Assembly (NCBI RefSeq): GCF_021538615.1
Contig: NZ_JAJHIZ010000003.1
Coordinates: 4,464,001-4,528,000 of the forward strand
DNA length: 64,000 bases
Direction of reading: 5' to 3'
DNA from: Niabella agricola
GTDB lineage: Bacteria > Bacteroidota > Bacteroidia > Chitinophagales > Chitinophagaceae
Made by a program: the position numbers and the translations under genes. This document shows positions 33,946-42,480 of the stretch, piece by piece; position 1 is the first letter of the stretch, and each line of letters begins with the position of its first letter. The notes under the pieces were generated by a model. That model had not been told where the DNA came from. It made no database searches and saw nothing but the letters and a program-made list of their open reading frames with translations.

Positions 33946-35220
33946 AGCAGGCGCTACTTCCTGGCCGAGGATCACTTTGCGCAATAATAAAAGCGCCTGC
34001 ATCGTGGTGATCTCGATATTTTGTTCACGGTCGAACCGGAGTTGTAATAATTTGGTAACAACGCGGTCCTGGTTCCCTGCGGCGATCCAGATGGTGCCCA
34101 CGGGCTTGGTGGGCGTGCCCCCGTCGGGGCCGGCAATACCGGAGGTTGCTACCGCATAGTCGGCGCCCAGCTGCTGTAAAGCACCCTTTACCATGGCGGT
34201 AACCGTTTCGCTGCTTACGGCGCCTTGCGTGCGCAGTGTTTCAGACGGCACACCCAGCAGGGCTTCTTTAACGAGATTGGAATAAGATACGATACTTCCG
34301 ATATAATAAGCGGATGCTCCCGGTATCCGGGTGATCCAGTGCGCTATATTACCGCCGGTACAGCTTTCAGCGGTGGCTATTGTTTTTTTCTGGCGCAGCA
34401 ACAAGTGGCCGATGATCTTTTCAATGGGTTCATCTTCTTTCGAAACAATAATATCATCCAGTAGTGCTGTCATCTGGTCGAACTGGAAACGGATCTGCTC
34501 GGCCAGTTGCGCTTCATGCTGGCCCTGCGCGGTAAGACGCAGTTTTACCATTCCGTAGCTGGGCAGGTATGCGAGCTTTATATGCCGGGGCAGCGCAGCT
34601 TCAAAATCCAGCAACCGCTCAGCCACCATCGACTCGCCCATACCGGCTGTAAGTGCCGTGTGGTGAATAATAAACGGGAATTTAAAATATTTCAGCAAAC
34701 GGGGAATTACTTCCCCCACCAATAGTCCTTTCATCTCATGAGGTACACCGGGCAAAGAAACAAAGACTACGTTCCGGCCGTTCACATTTTTTTCGAACCA
34801 CATGCCCGGTGCAGAACCGCGGGCATTGTGCAATACCTTGGCTACATCGGGCACTTCAGCCTGCTTTTTGTTGCGTTCGGCAATGGGGCCGGGCCGGCGG
34901 TACACCTCCCGGAACAGGTATTCGATATGTTGTGCCACACCGGGATCAATGACCATTTTTCCGCCGAAATAATGGTTCAAAAGCGGTTTGGTAATATCAT
35001 CCGCCGTTGGACCCAGTCCACCGGTGAGGATAATGATCTGTGCCTGGTTCGATTCCTCGTTCAGCGCAAGCTCAATATCTTCTGCTGTATCACCCACGGC
35101 CACCCGTCTTTTGACCCAGATGCCTACTTTATTAAATTCCTGCGCAATAAAGGCGCTGTTGGTGTCGATGGTTTGTCCGATCAATAATTCATCCCCGATT
35201 GTAATAATAGACGCGTTCAT
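33940..35220 (-). CDS. cinA: CinA family nicotinamide-nucleotide amidohydrolase
   Basis: The 426-residue two-domain protein has an N-terminal MoaB/MoeA-like domain (ITIGDELLIGQTIDTNSAF, ILTGGLGPTADDIT, FVSLPGVPHEMKG) and a C-terminal amidohydrolase domain (TAESCTGGNIAHWITRIPGAS, VATSGIAGPDGGTPTKPVGT). The C domain deamidates NMN to NaMN in pyridine-nucleotide recycling, and the N domain has ADP-ribose pyrophosphatase activity in homologs. Full length with no defect seen. Confidence 0.97.
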   Translation of the reverse strand: MNASIITIGDELLIGQTIDTNSAFIAQEFNKVGIWVKRRVAVGDTAEDIELALNEESNQAQIIILTGGLGPTADDITKPLLNHYFGGKMVIDPGVAQHIEYLFREVYRRPGPIAERNKKQAEVPDVAKVLHNARGSAPGMWFEKNVNGRNVVFVSLPGVPHEMKGLLVGEVIPRLLKYFKFPFIIHHTALTAGMGESMVAERLLDFEAALPRHIKLAYLPSYGMVKLRLTAQGQHEAQLAEQIRFQFDQMTALLDDIIVSKEDEPIEKIIGHLLLRQKKTIATAESCTGGNIAHWITRIPGASAYYIGSIVSYSNLVKEALLGVPSETLRTQGAVSSETVTAMVKGALQQLGADYAVATSGIAGPDGGTPTKPVGTIWIAAGNQDRVVTKLLQLRFDREQNIEITTMQALLLLRKVILGQEVAPAL

Positions 35221-35317
35221 AAATTGCTGAGCATTTAGTGCGCAAATATCCTTATTCTTCTGTTACCGGATTAAAAATTGCCTGATTGGCTCTGAGGCCT
35301 GTGTTTGGCAGCCTGCA

Positions 35318-35462
35318 GAGATCCCTCCGCTTCGGTCGGGATGACGGAGATGATCCTGGCGGGGATGACGAGGGGCCTGGTTGGGGATAGCACGGATGGT
35401 CTTGAACGGGGATGTCGGAGATGGTCCTGGCCCGAGATGGCGCGGATGGCCTGTCTGACCGG
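35318..35462. repeat. Intergenic repeat element followed by imperfect 22-26 bp tandem units
   Basis: AGATCCCTCCGCTTCGGTCG then GGATGACG (from 35318) looks like a GC-rich version of one arm of the element at 50627-50774. It runs into five degenerate units (35341, 35365, 35387, 35412, 35437) built around ATGxCGGAGATGGTCCTGG. It lies in the 265-bp gap between cinA and DUF1080 (35221-35485). Confidence 0.55.
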
Positions 35463-35485
35463 ATCGGAACCCGGTTTTCCGGGGC

Positions 35486-36295
35486 TTATTTTAATTCTTT
35501 TAACCGGATATTCCTGAAATCGATGGGCTGCCCTTCGCTTTGCAAGGCAATATAACCGGAGGTAAGCGGCTTACCGTCGATTTTCTGTCCGGGCGTATAG
35601 CGGTTCACTACGGGACCACCAATCTGGGGTTTGGAATATTGCATTACGGTGTCGCCTTCGATGATGTGCGTGATCAGGGAGTCGCCATGCACGATCAGTT
35701 CGCCTTTTACCCAAACACCGGGCGGATAGGTTTTGGAAGAGGAGTTGATGCAATGCCGGGTATCCAGTTTTCCCTGGTAAAAAATATGGGTACCTGGTGA
35801 GCACATATTGCCGGTTGTCCTGGGCTGCCCGTCTGCCAGGCCTGCGAGCAGCTGCATTTCAATAGAGATGGGCCAGTCCTGTTCCTTTGGCATGGTACGC
35901 GGATCCTGGGAGTGATACATGATGCCGCTGTTTTCAATGGTGTACTCCGGCGCATCAGTTCTCCATTCCGATTGCGGCTGGAACCGGTATTCAAATTTCA
36001 GATGGTAATGGGATAACGGTGTTTTATAATACAAATGCCCGTAACGTTCATTAAAATAATCATAACCATCGTACCGCACTTTAATCATGCCGTCTTCTGC
36101 CCGGAAGGTGTTGGCGTAGTTATCACCGGTTTCATGGTGCTGGATCTTTACGATCCAGTTGTCGAGATTTTTACCATTGAACAGGCTGATCCAGCCATCT
36201 TGCTCCGCAGTGCGGCGTGCGCTGGTGCAGCCGTGGAAAAAAAACACTGCGGTAAAGGAAAAAAGAACTACGGATAAATACTGTTTGGAGCACAT
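35486..36295 (-). CDS. DUF1080 (3-keto-disaccharide hydrolase type) lipoprotein
   Basis: The ATG at 36295 is used because it gives a signal peptide and lipobox (FFHGC); the open frame extends far upstream but those residues have no such sense. The 269-residue product has WISLFNGKNLDNW at the start of the lectin-like fold, YKTPLSHYHLKFEYRF, NSGIMYHSQDP and SGYIALQSEGQPIDFRNIRLKEL at the end, all DUF1080 marks. Members bind or hydrolyse 3-keto-glycosides. No sugar oxidoreductase is adjacent here. Confidence 0.93.
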   Translation of the reverse strand: MCSKQYLSVVLFSFTAVFFFHGCTSARRTAEQDGWISLFNGKNLDNWIVKIQHHETGDNYANTFRAEDGMIKVRYDGYDYFNERYGHLYYKTPLSHYHLKFEYRFQPQSEWRTDAPEYTIENSGIMYHSQDPRTMPKEQDWPISIEMQLLAGLADGQPRTTGNMCSPGTHIFYQGKLDTRHCINSSSKTYPPGVWVKGELIVHGDSLITHIIEGDTVMQYSKPQIGGPVVNRYTPGQKIDGKPLTSGYIALQSEGQPIDFRNIRLKELK

Positions 36296-36604
36296 AAAAT
36301 GGTTTGAATAAAGATAGGAAATTGTATAAAAAGCAGGGGTGGTTTTCTGTTGCGAGGGAATTTGGAAATCTGGGAATGTAAAAAGGTGGGAATGAAGCCG
36401 CCATTGCTGACAGATAAACCTTCCTTCGGAAGCGATCAGAGAGCCAAAACCTGAAAATGAAAAGACAAAAAACAAATTTCAACAGTATAAGCGCATAATG
36501 ATCGTTGATAACCAACTGAAACGTAGCTGCCGGGTGATGCACCGGCGCTGAAGTGAGTGACACAAGTAAAGCTGGGCAGCGTACTGCTGGCGGGTATATA
36601 AAAA
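36296..36604. other. Intergenic region, 309 bp
   Basis: It separates two minus-strand genes and must hold the DUF1080 promoter, but no TAnnTTTG match is convincing. A weak hairpin (CCGG ... CCGG, 36531-36544) lies behind the MFS gene. No open frame of note. Confidence 0.4.
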
Positions 36605-37867
36605 TCAGTATTCAAATTTCCTGAGGGTAGGTGCTTTCAACCAGGCCGTAATCACCACAACGAGGGTCATCCCCCCGCCAAATACAACCGAGGGGATAAC
36701 CCCCAACGCGCGGGACATCATACCACTTTCGAACTGACCGAGTTCGTTACTGCTGGTCACAAACATACTGCTTACACTGCTTACCCGGCCACGCATATGA
36801 TCCGGCGTTAATAACTGCATTACCGTGCCCCGGACCACCACACTGATGCCGTCGAGGATGCCGGATACGAGCAGTGCAACAAATGAAAGGAGGAACCATT
36901 TGGAGAGCCCGAATAAAATGATGCAAATGCCATAACCCGCAACGGCGATCAGCATTTTTTTGCCCTGGGCCTTTTTCATGGGAAAAAAGGTAAGGGTTAG
37001 CACAATGATGATGGATCCGATGTCGGAAGCGGCATTGAGCCAGCCATAGCCCATGGGGCCGATCTTCAAAATATCGGAAGCGAACACCGGGATCATGGCA
37101 ACCGCGCCTCCGAACAGCACGGCAAACATATCCAGCGCCATCGCAGCTAACAAGGCCTTGGTACGAAACACAAAACGCAGGCCTTCTTCCACGCTTTCCC
37201 AGGTTTTCTTTTCCACGTTGCCTTTAAAGGGCGGTTTGGGCTTCAGCCGTGTTAGTGTAAGCAGGGCGATAAAGATGAGCGTGGCAATGACGATAAACGT
37301 GTTGGTAATACCGGCCAGTGCAATTAAGAAACCACCCACAGCATGCCCTGTAACGGAAGCGGAAAGCCAGGTGCCCTGGCTCCAGGTAGTGGCGTTCTGA
37401 AGCAGGTGCCGGGGAACAATATTGGCGATCATTGAATTCAGGGAAGGGCCGGCAAAGGAACGTAGGATGCCGGTAAAAAAGAAGGTGCCATAGATAAACC
37501 AGGTGATGTGCCGGATATGCAGGGAATGCTGTGCCGCATTAGTAGAAAGAAATAAAAGAAAACAGGCCGCCAGGAAATAACCGGTGATCGATTGCAGCAG
37601 TAATTTTTTTTTATCGCTGATATCCACTTTATGGCCGGAATATAGGGCCAGGGATAATGCAGGGATCACTTCTGAAAGTCCGATCCACCCAATGGCTGCG
37701 GGATCCTTGGTGAGTTTATAAATCCACCAACCCACAACGGTGGTGATCATGCGCATGGCACACACAAACAAAAAACGTCCGGTCATCAGATGCCTGTATT
37801 CAGGAATGCGTACTGCCCCAAAGGGGTCATCGGTTACCTGAACCACAGGTTGTTGTTCATTTTCCAT
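36605..37867 (-). CDS. MFS transporter
   Basis: The 420-residue membrane protein has about 12 hydrophobic segments in two halves, starting after a polar N-terminus at RIPEYRHLMTGRFLFV. The DISDKKKLLL loop between helices two and three is a weak motif A. It resembles the EntS/DHA-type exporters (the SLNSMIANIV and TPDHMRGRVSSVSSMF blocks). The cargo is unknown. Single gene upstream of the deoxynucleoside kinase region. Confidence 0.9.
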   Translation of the reverse strand: MENEQQPVVQVTDDPFGAVRIPEYRHLMTGRFLFVCAMRMITTVVGWWIYKLTKDPAAIGWIGLSEVIPALSLALYSGHKVDISDKKKLLLQSITGYFLAACFLLFLSTNAAQHSLHIRHITWFIYGTFFFTGILRSFAGPSLNSMIANIVPRHLLQNATTWSQGTWLSASVTGHAVGGFLIALAGITNTFIVIATLIFIALLTLTRLKPKPPFKGNVEKKTWESVEEGLRFVFRTKALLAAMALDMFAVLFGGAVAMIPVFASDILKIGPMGYGWLNAASDIGSIIIVLTLTFFPMKKAQGKKMLIAVAGYGICIILFGLSKWFLLSFVALLVSGILDGISVVVRGTVMQLLTPDHMRGRVSSVSSMFVTSSNELGQFESGMMSRALGVIPSVVFGGGMTLVVVITAWLKAPTLRKFEY

Positions 37868-38089
37868 GGAGGGTGCAAAGGTAGCTACCCCTTCGGGGAA
37901 TGTAAAATATCCAATAATAAATTTTAAATGTAAATGTGAAGATACCGTTACTGCTCCGTGTATGCTCTCCGATTGATAATTCTACAGATTTAGACGATCG
38001 ATATTAGACAACAGGCATTTAATGTAGTGTCTAGTATCCAGCATCTCACACCAGCAGCAACGAAATCTAACCCGTCACGGCGGGCACGC

Positions 38090-38120
38090 ATGAAACGTTG
38101 AACGTGAAACCTTAAACCAG
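38090..38120. repeat. Inverted copy of the TTTAACGTTCAACG repeat
   Basis: GCATGAAACGTTGAACGTG followed by AAACCTTAAACC is the inverse of the string at 26857-26886. It lies just past the deoxynucleoside kinase stop. Upstream (37900-37945) an AATGTAAAATATCCAATA string of the second AT-rich family is present. Confidence 0.4.
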
Positions 38121-38130
38121 CCCTTCCGGC

Positions 38131-38766
38131 TCAGGGCTCCAGCGAGACAGGGTGCAGCCCGGGAGGATAAGTTTGGTCCAGCGCATTCATAATGATGTTG
38201 AGATGCCGGTCGGTGGTAATAAAATCCGCATGAGTGGCATCTACAAATAAAATGGGCAGGGGCAGCTGCTTAATATACGGCAGGTAGGTTTCCTGGATGC
38301 GCTGCAGGTATTCGTCCGGAATTTTTTGCTCGTAGCTGCGCTGCCTTTTTTTTATGTTTTCCTGTAATTTCCGTATGGGAGCATGCAGGTAGATCAGCAC
38401 CTGCGGCTGTATCAGTTGTTGCTGTATGATCTCAAACAGGCGTTGATAAAGCTTGTACTCATCATCGGAAAGGGTAACCCGGGCAAAGAGCAGGGATTTT
38501 GTAAACAGGTAGTCACTGATCGTGAGTTGCTGGAACATATTTTTTTGAGCGAGCAGTTCCTGTAATTGTTTATACCGCTCTGCCATAAAGAACAGCTCCA
38601 GCGGGAAGGCAAATTGCTGCGGATTTTCATAAAATTTCGGCAGAAAGGGGTTGTCGGCAAATGCTTCCAGCACCAGGCGTGCATTGTATGCTTTGCTCAA
38701 TGCTGTTGCAAGGGTTGTTTTCCCTGCTCCAATATTTCCCTCGATGGTAATAAAATCGTACTGCAT
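38131..38766 (-). CDS. Deoxynucleoside kinase
   Basis: The 211-residue protein opens with the P-loop EGNIGAGKTTLATALS (residues about 8-23) and has the NPFLPKFYENPQQFAFPLELFF block and the ERYKQL helix of deoxyadenosine/deoxyguanosine kinases. It phosphorylates deoxynucleosides in salvage. It is followed by no gene in the same direction for 260 bp and lies 35 bp behind folK, which is probably cotranscribed. Confidence 0.94.
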   Translation of the reverse strand: MQYDFITIEGNIGAGKTTLATALSKAYNARLVLEAFADNPFLPKFYENPQQFAFPLELFFMAERYKQLQELLAQKNMFQQLTISDYLFTKSLLFARVTLSDDEYKLYQRLFEIIQQQLIQPQVLIYLHAPIRKLQENIKKRQRSYEQKIPDEYLQRIQETYLPYIKQLPLPILFVDATHADFITTDRHLNIIMNALDQTYPPGLHPVSLEP

Positions 38767-38801
38767 GTAACCGGCTGCAAAGTAAGCACAATTTTGAAAC
38801 C

Positions 38802-39281
38802 TTATATTTTTTTTACGGGGGAGTCATCACTTACCGCCGCAAGCAACTGCCGGATGGTTTGGTGCAGCACCGGGTGCTGTACTTCCGGAGCGATCTCATG
38901 CAGCGGTGCCAATACAAACCGGCGTTCCTGCATCCGGGGATGGGGCAGGGTCACCAGGGGTAAGGTACAAATAAGATGATTATATAATAAAATGTCGATA
39001 TCGATTACCCGCGGGCCATATCGTTCATTCCGGACCCGTCCCATTTCCGATTCGATCCTCAGGATGGTTTGCATCAGCGGCTCCGGCTGCAATGCGGTGG
39101 AAACCTCGAGGGCCTGGTTGTAAAAATCAGGTTGATGCACCATTCCCCACGCGGCGGTTTCGTAAATGGAAGAGGCCCTCCCGATAGGACCGATATACTC
39201 ACGGATCAGGACACGGGCCTGTGCCAGATGGGCGGAGCGGTCGCCCAGATTGCCTCCTATCAATAAATATGCATGGTTCAT
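38802..39281 (-). CDS. folK: 2-amino-4-hydroxy-6-hydroxymethyldihydropteridine diphosphokinase
   Basis: The 159-residue HPPK has YLLIGGNLGDRSAHL at the N-terminus, the GRVRNERYGPRVIDIDILLY catalytic block with its acidic pair, and LPHPRMQERRFVLAPL near the C-terminus. It transfers pyrophosphate from ATP to the pterin in folate synthesis. Length is normal. It is transcribed with the deoxynucleoside kinase and is divergent from sppA. Confidence 0.97.
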   Translation of the reverse strand: MNHAYLLIGGNLGDRSAHLAQARVLIREYIGPIGRASSIYETAAWGMVHQPDFYNQALEVSTALQPEPLMQTILRIESEMGRVRNERYGPRVIDIDILLYNHLICTLPLVTLPHPRMQERRFVLAPLHEIAPEVQHPVLHQTIRQLLAAVSDDSPVKKI

Positions 39282-39436
39282 CCTGGATGTACAAATGTGG
39301 AAGATGATTTTTTATGCTGCCTTTTTGCATGACCGCAAAGCTTACACAGTGCTGTGTTGCCATCACCAGCCTTAGCCTGTTTCGCCTGTTTTGCGCGGGT
39401 AATAAAAGGTTCTGCCTTCTACACGTCAAATATCTT

Positions 39437-39444
39437 TAATTTTG
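39437..39444 (+). promoter_or_regulatory. -7 promoter element for sppA
   Basis: TAATTTTG is an exact TAnnTTTG match 41 bp before ATG 39486. Confidence 0.5.
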
Positions 39445-39485
39445 ACATCTTATCAAAAGAAGACCTCATTTAAAAAATAACTAGA

Positions 39486-41240
39486 ATGCGTTCCTTTTTT
39501 AAAATATTCCTGGCTTCCTTCCTGGCGCTCCTGGTTTTTTGTGCCATTGGTTTTTTCTTTTTTATGGGGATGGCCAGCAGTGCTGTTTCCAGTTCGATGC
39601 CGGTCATTACAGATCCATCGGTACTGAAAATTAACCTGGGGGAGGTATATACAGAGCTGCCTTCCAGGGATGTGTCTTCCATCGTACAGGCAAAGTCGCT
39701 GGAAGAGACCCCGGCTTTATATGATGTGATCCGGCTGATCAGGAAGGCTAAAACAGACGACCGGATCAAGGCCATCTATCTGGAAGCAAACGGAAATGCC
39801 AACGGTTTTGCCTCCAGCGATGAGATCCGGACCGCGTTGGCGGATTTTAAAAGCTCCGGGAAGGAAATCATTGCATTTGGGAATACCATGACCCAGAAGG
39901 CCTATGCGGTGGCCAATATTGCCAATAAGATATATGTAAGCCCTTCCGGGGATTTTGAATGGGTAGGGTACCGGGTGAGCTATCTGTTTTTGAAAGGTGC
40001 GCTGGACCGGCTGCAGATCAATCCGCAGATCTTTTACGCAGGGAAATTTAAAAGTGCCACGGAGCCGTTGCGTGCAGAGAAGATGACGGAAGCCAACCAG
40101 TTACAAACAAGCGTTTGGCTAAACGATCTCTATGCGGATTTTTTGCAAAAGACTGCAGCGGCGCGAAAACTGGATACGGCTGCTTTACACCAGTGGGCCA
40201 ATGAGGGGGCAATCGTTACGCCTCAGGTAGCCATGGAACGTAAGCTGATCGATGGTGTTCGTTATGATGATGAGCTGCAGTCAGAGATCAAGCGGCAGCT
40301 GAAAATAGACAGTACGGACAAGATTAATTTTGTAAGTATCGGCCAGTATGCCCAGGTAAATAAAGACCTGGGAGGAAGCGGCGAAAAAATAGCACTGATC
40401 TATGCCACGGGTAATATTGTAGACGGAAAAGAAGATGAAGGGGTAATCAGCGACGGTGTGTATGTAGACCTGTTGCGGAAGGCCCGCTTGGACCCTTCCA
40501 TTAAAGCCGTTGTGGTTCGCGTAAATTCCGGAGGCGGCAGTGCGCTGGCCAGCGATCATATCTGGCGGGAAATGAAACTGGCGAGAGCTGCAAAGCCCTT
40601 GATGGTGAGCTTTGGAGATGTAGCCGCATCCGGCGGTTATTATATGTCCTGTGCCGCAGACAGCATTTTTGCATTGCCAGGTACGCTTACCGGATCGATT
40701 GGTGTATTTGGCGTAATACCCGATATGAGCGCATTTCTCAAAAATAAGTTGGGTGTAACCTTTGATGGCGTGAGCACCGGCCCGCTGGCTAATGCAGGTT
40801 CCATTGACCACCCGATGACGGAACAGGAAAAAAAGATTGTGCAGGGCAGCATTGAACGGGTTTACGACCAGTTTAAACAACGCGTGGCGGAAGGCCGTAA
40901 AAAAGACACTGCTTATATTGAAACCATTGCCCAGGGGCGTGTATGGACGGGCTTACGGGCCCAAGAGATCGGGCTGGTAGACAGCTACGGAGGCTTGCAG
41001 GATGCAATCAATGCCGCCGCAAAAAAGGCGGGACTGAAAGAGTTTGAAGTGAAGGAGTATCCCAGGTACGGCAATTTACTGGAGCGGATCCTCGGTTTTA
41101 GTAAGAGCAACAGTGCTGAAACAATGGTGAAACAGGAGCTGGGACCTGAATCTGCAAAAGTCTACCAACAACTGAAAGCTGTAAAGCAACTGACCAACAG
41201 CGTACAGGCCCGGCTGCCATTTGAATTTTTTATCCGGTAG
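39486..41240 (+). CDS. sppA: Signal peptide peptidase SppA, 67K type
   Basis: The 584-residue membrane-bound serine protease has one N-terminal membrane segment (residues about 8-33) and two tandem S49 domains. Lys189 in the AGKFKSATEPLR block is the likely general base and Ser382 in the AASGGYYMSC block the nucleophile, as in the E. coli enzyme. SppA degrades leftover signal peptides in the membrane. Its gene is followed by the ABC-2 permease after 91 bp. Confidence 0.97.
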   Translation: MRSFFKIFLASFLALLVFCAIGFFFFMGMASSAVSSSMPVITDPSVLKINLGEVYTELPSRDVSSIVQAKSLEETPALYDVIRLIRKAKTDDRIKAIYLEANGNANGFASSDEIRTALADFKSSGKEIIAFGNTMTQKAYAVANIANKIYVSPSGDFEWVGYRVSYLFLKGALDRLQINPQIFYAGKFKSATEPLRAEKMTEANQLQTSVWLNDLYADFLQKTAAARKLDTAALHQWANEGAIVTPQVAMERKLIDGVRYDDELQSEIKRQLKIDSTDKINFVSIGQYAQVNKDLGGSGEKIALIYATGNIVDGKEDEGVISDGVYVDLLRKARLDPSIKAVVVRVNSGGGSALASDHIWREMKLARAAKPLMVSFGDVAASGGYYMSCAADSIFALPGTLTGSIGVFGVIPDMSAFLKNKLGVTFDGVSTGPLANAGSIDHPMTEQEKKIVQGSIERVYDQFKQRVAEGRKKDTAYIETIAQGRVWTGLRAQEIGLVDSYGGLQDAINAAAKKAGLKEFEVKEYPRYGNLLERILGFSKSNSAETMVKQELGPESAKVYQQLKAVKQLTNSVQARLPFEFFIR

Positions 41241-41331
41241 GCGGTTGGAATCGTGATTGGGCAATAGTGAATAGGAAAATAAAAAAAGCATCCCAAGTAT
41301 TGGAGTCAATACCGGACATTAAAGAGATAAA

Positions 41332-42420
41332 ATGAAGTATCGTCAGTCGCGGGCCCTCTGGGCCATCACAAAGGCAAGTTTTAAAGCCATATTCAGTCAG
41401 CCTTCCTCACTTTTTTTCAGTTTGCTGTTTCCCATTGTATTTATCCTGATTTTTGGCGCATTTACCGACAGGCCTCCAGCTGCAAGAAGCGTGGCGATTG
41501 ATCCGCTGGGTGATACCACCGGTGTTTTTTTAGACAGCCTGATGAACAGCGGTTTTATGAGGGTAGTATCTTATAAAGATACGGTGACCCGCAACGCCGA
41601 CCTTACCAGGGGGAAACTCGATGCGGTATTGCGGATCAGGAGCACCGGCAATACCGCAGGGGCGCAGGTATTGATCCGGACCAGCGAAGCAGGAGCGGCG
41701 GCCTTGCCGGCCCTGATTCGAACGATCGACTATGCAGCGCTTCGCATGCAGTTGAACGCGGCACGTATAAAAAAGGACTACACCATCCGGACGGAAATCG
41801 TGCCTGGAAAGAAATACCGTTCCATCGACTTTGTGCTGCCGGGGCAGCTGGGCTTTTCAGTATTATTTTCCACCTTATTTGGTATCGCCTTTGTCTTTTT
41901 TAACCTCAGGGAGCAACTGGTCTTAAAGCGATTCTATGCATCACCGGTAAAAAAGCTCAATATCCTGATCGGGATCGGGGTCAGCCGCCTTTCTTTCCAA
42001 CTCATCAATGTGGTGGTGCTGATCCTGTTTGGCCATTTCTTCTTACGCTTCACCCTGGTACACGGGGCACTCACGTTTGTGGAGATGCTGCTGCTTTCCA
42101 TAGTGATGTTATTCCTGCTGATGGGCGTGGGCCTGATCATTAGCAGCATTGCAAAAAATGATACGGTTATCCCACTAATGATCAATGTTTTTGGATTTCC
42201 CCAGATATTGCTTTCCGGAACCTTTTTTCCTGTTGATGTATTCCCGAAATGGATGCAGCAGCTTTGTGAACTGTTACCGTTGACGCAATTTAACGATGCC
42301 ATGCGCAAGGTGTCTTTTGAAGGGTTGCATCTTTACGACTGCTGGAAAGAGCTGGGATACCTGGGGATCTGGATTATAGTAATTTATTTCATTGTGTCTC
42401 GAATTATGCGGTGGGAATAG
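41332..42420 (+). CDS. ABC-2 type transporter permease
   Basis: The 362-residue protein has one membrane segment near residue 25 (LFFSLLFPIVFILIFG), a periplasmic region of about 150 residues, and then five membrane helices with the FPQILLSGTFFPVDVFPKWMQQLCELLPLTQF block typical of ABC2 membrane proteins. The needed ATP-binding subunit is not beside it, so it must be encoded elsewhere. The substrate is unknown. Confidence 0.92.
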   Translation: MKYRQSRALWAITKASFKAIFSQPSSLFFSLLFPIVFILIFGAFTDRPPAARSVAIDPLGDTTGVFLDSLMNSGFMRVVSYKDTVTRNADLTRGKLDAVLRIRSTGNTAGAQVLIRTSEAGAAALPALIRTIDYAALRMQLNAARIKKDYTIRTEIVPGKKYRSIDFVLPGQLGFSVLFSTLFGIAFVFFNLREQLVLKRFYASPVKKLNILIGIGVSRLSFQLINVVVLILFGHFFLRFTLVHGALTFVEMLLLSIVMLFLLMGVGLIISSIAKNDTVIPLMINVFGFPQILLSGTFFPVDVFPKWMQQLCELLPLTQFNDAMRKVSFEGLHLYDCWKELGYLGIWIIVIYFIVSRIMRWE

Positions 42421-42454
42421 GGTTTTGGAACGGTACCACGATGGGATATTATTG

Positions 42455-42462
42455 TATATTCG
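42455..42462 (+). promoter_or_regulatory. Possible -7 element for the MBL/acyltransferase pair
   Basis: TATATTCG differs from TAnnTTTG by one base and lies 18 bp before ATG 42481. Confidence 0.3.
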
Positions 42463-42480
42463 TAGCAGGAATAGTACAAA

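Noticed and set aside
35305..35517. 70-codon frame between cinA and DUF1080
   Set aside because: It lies wholly within a repeat element and tandem units and has no protein-like pattern.
35486..36475. Long N-terminal extension of the DUF1080 protein
   Set aside because: The signal peptide and lipobox start only at the ATG of 36295.
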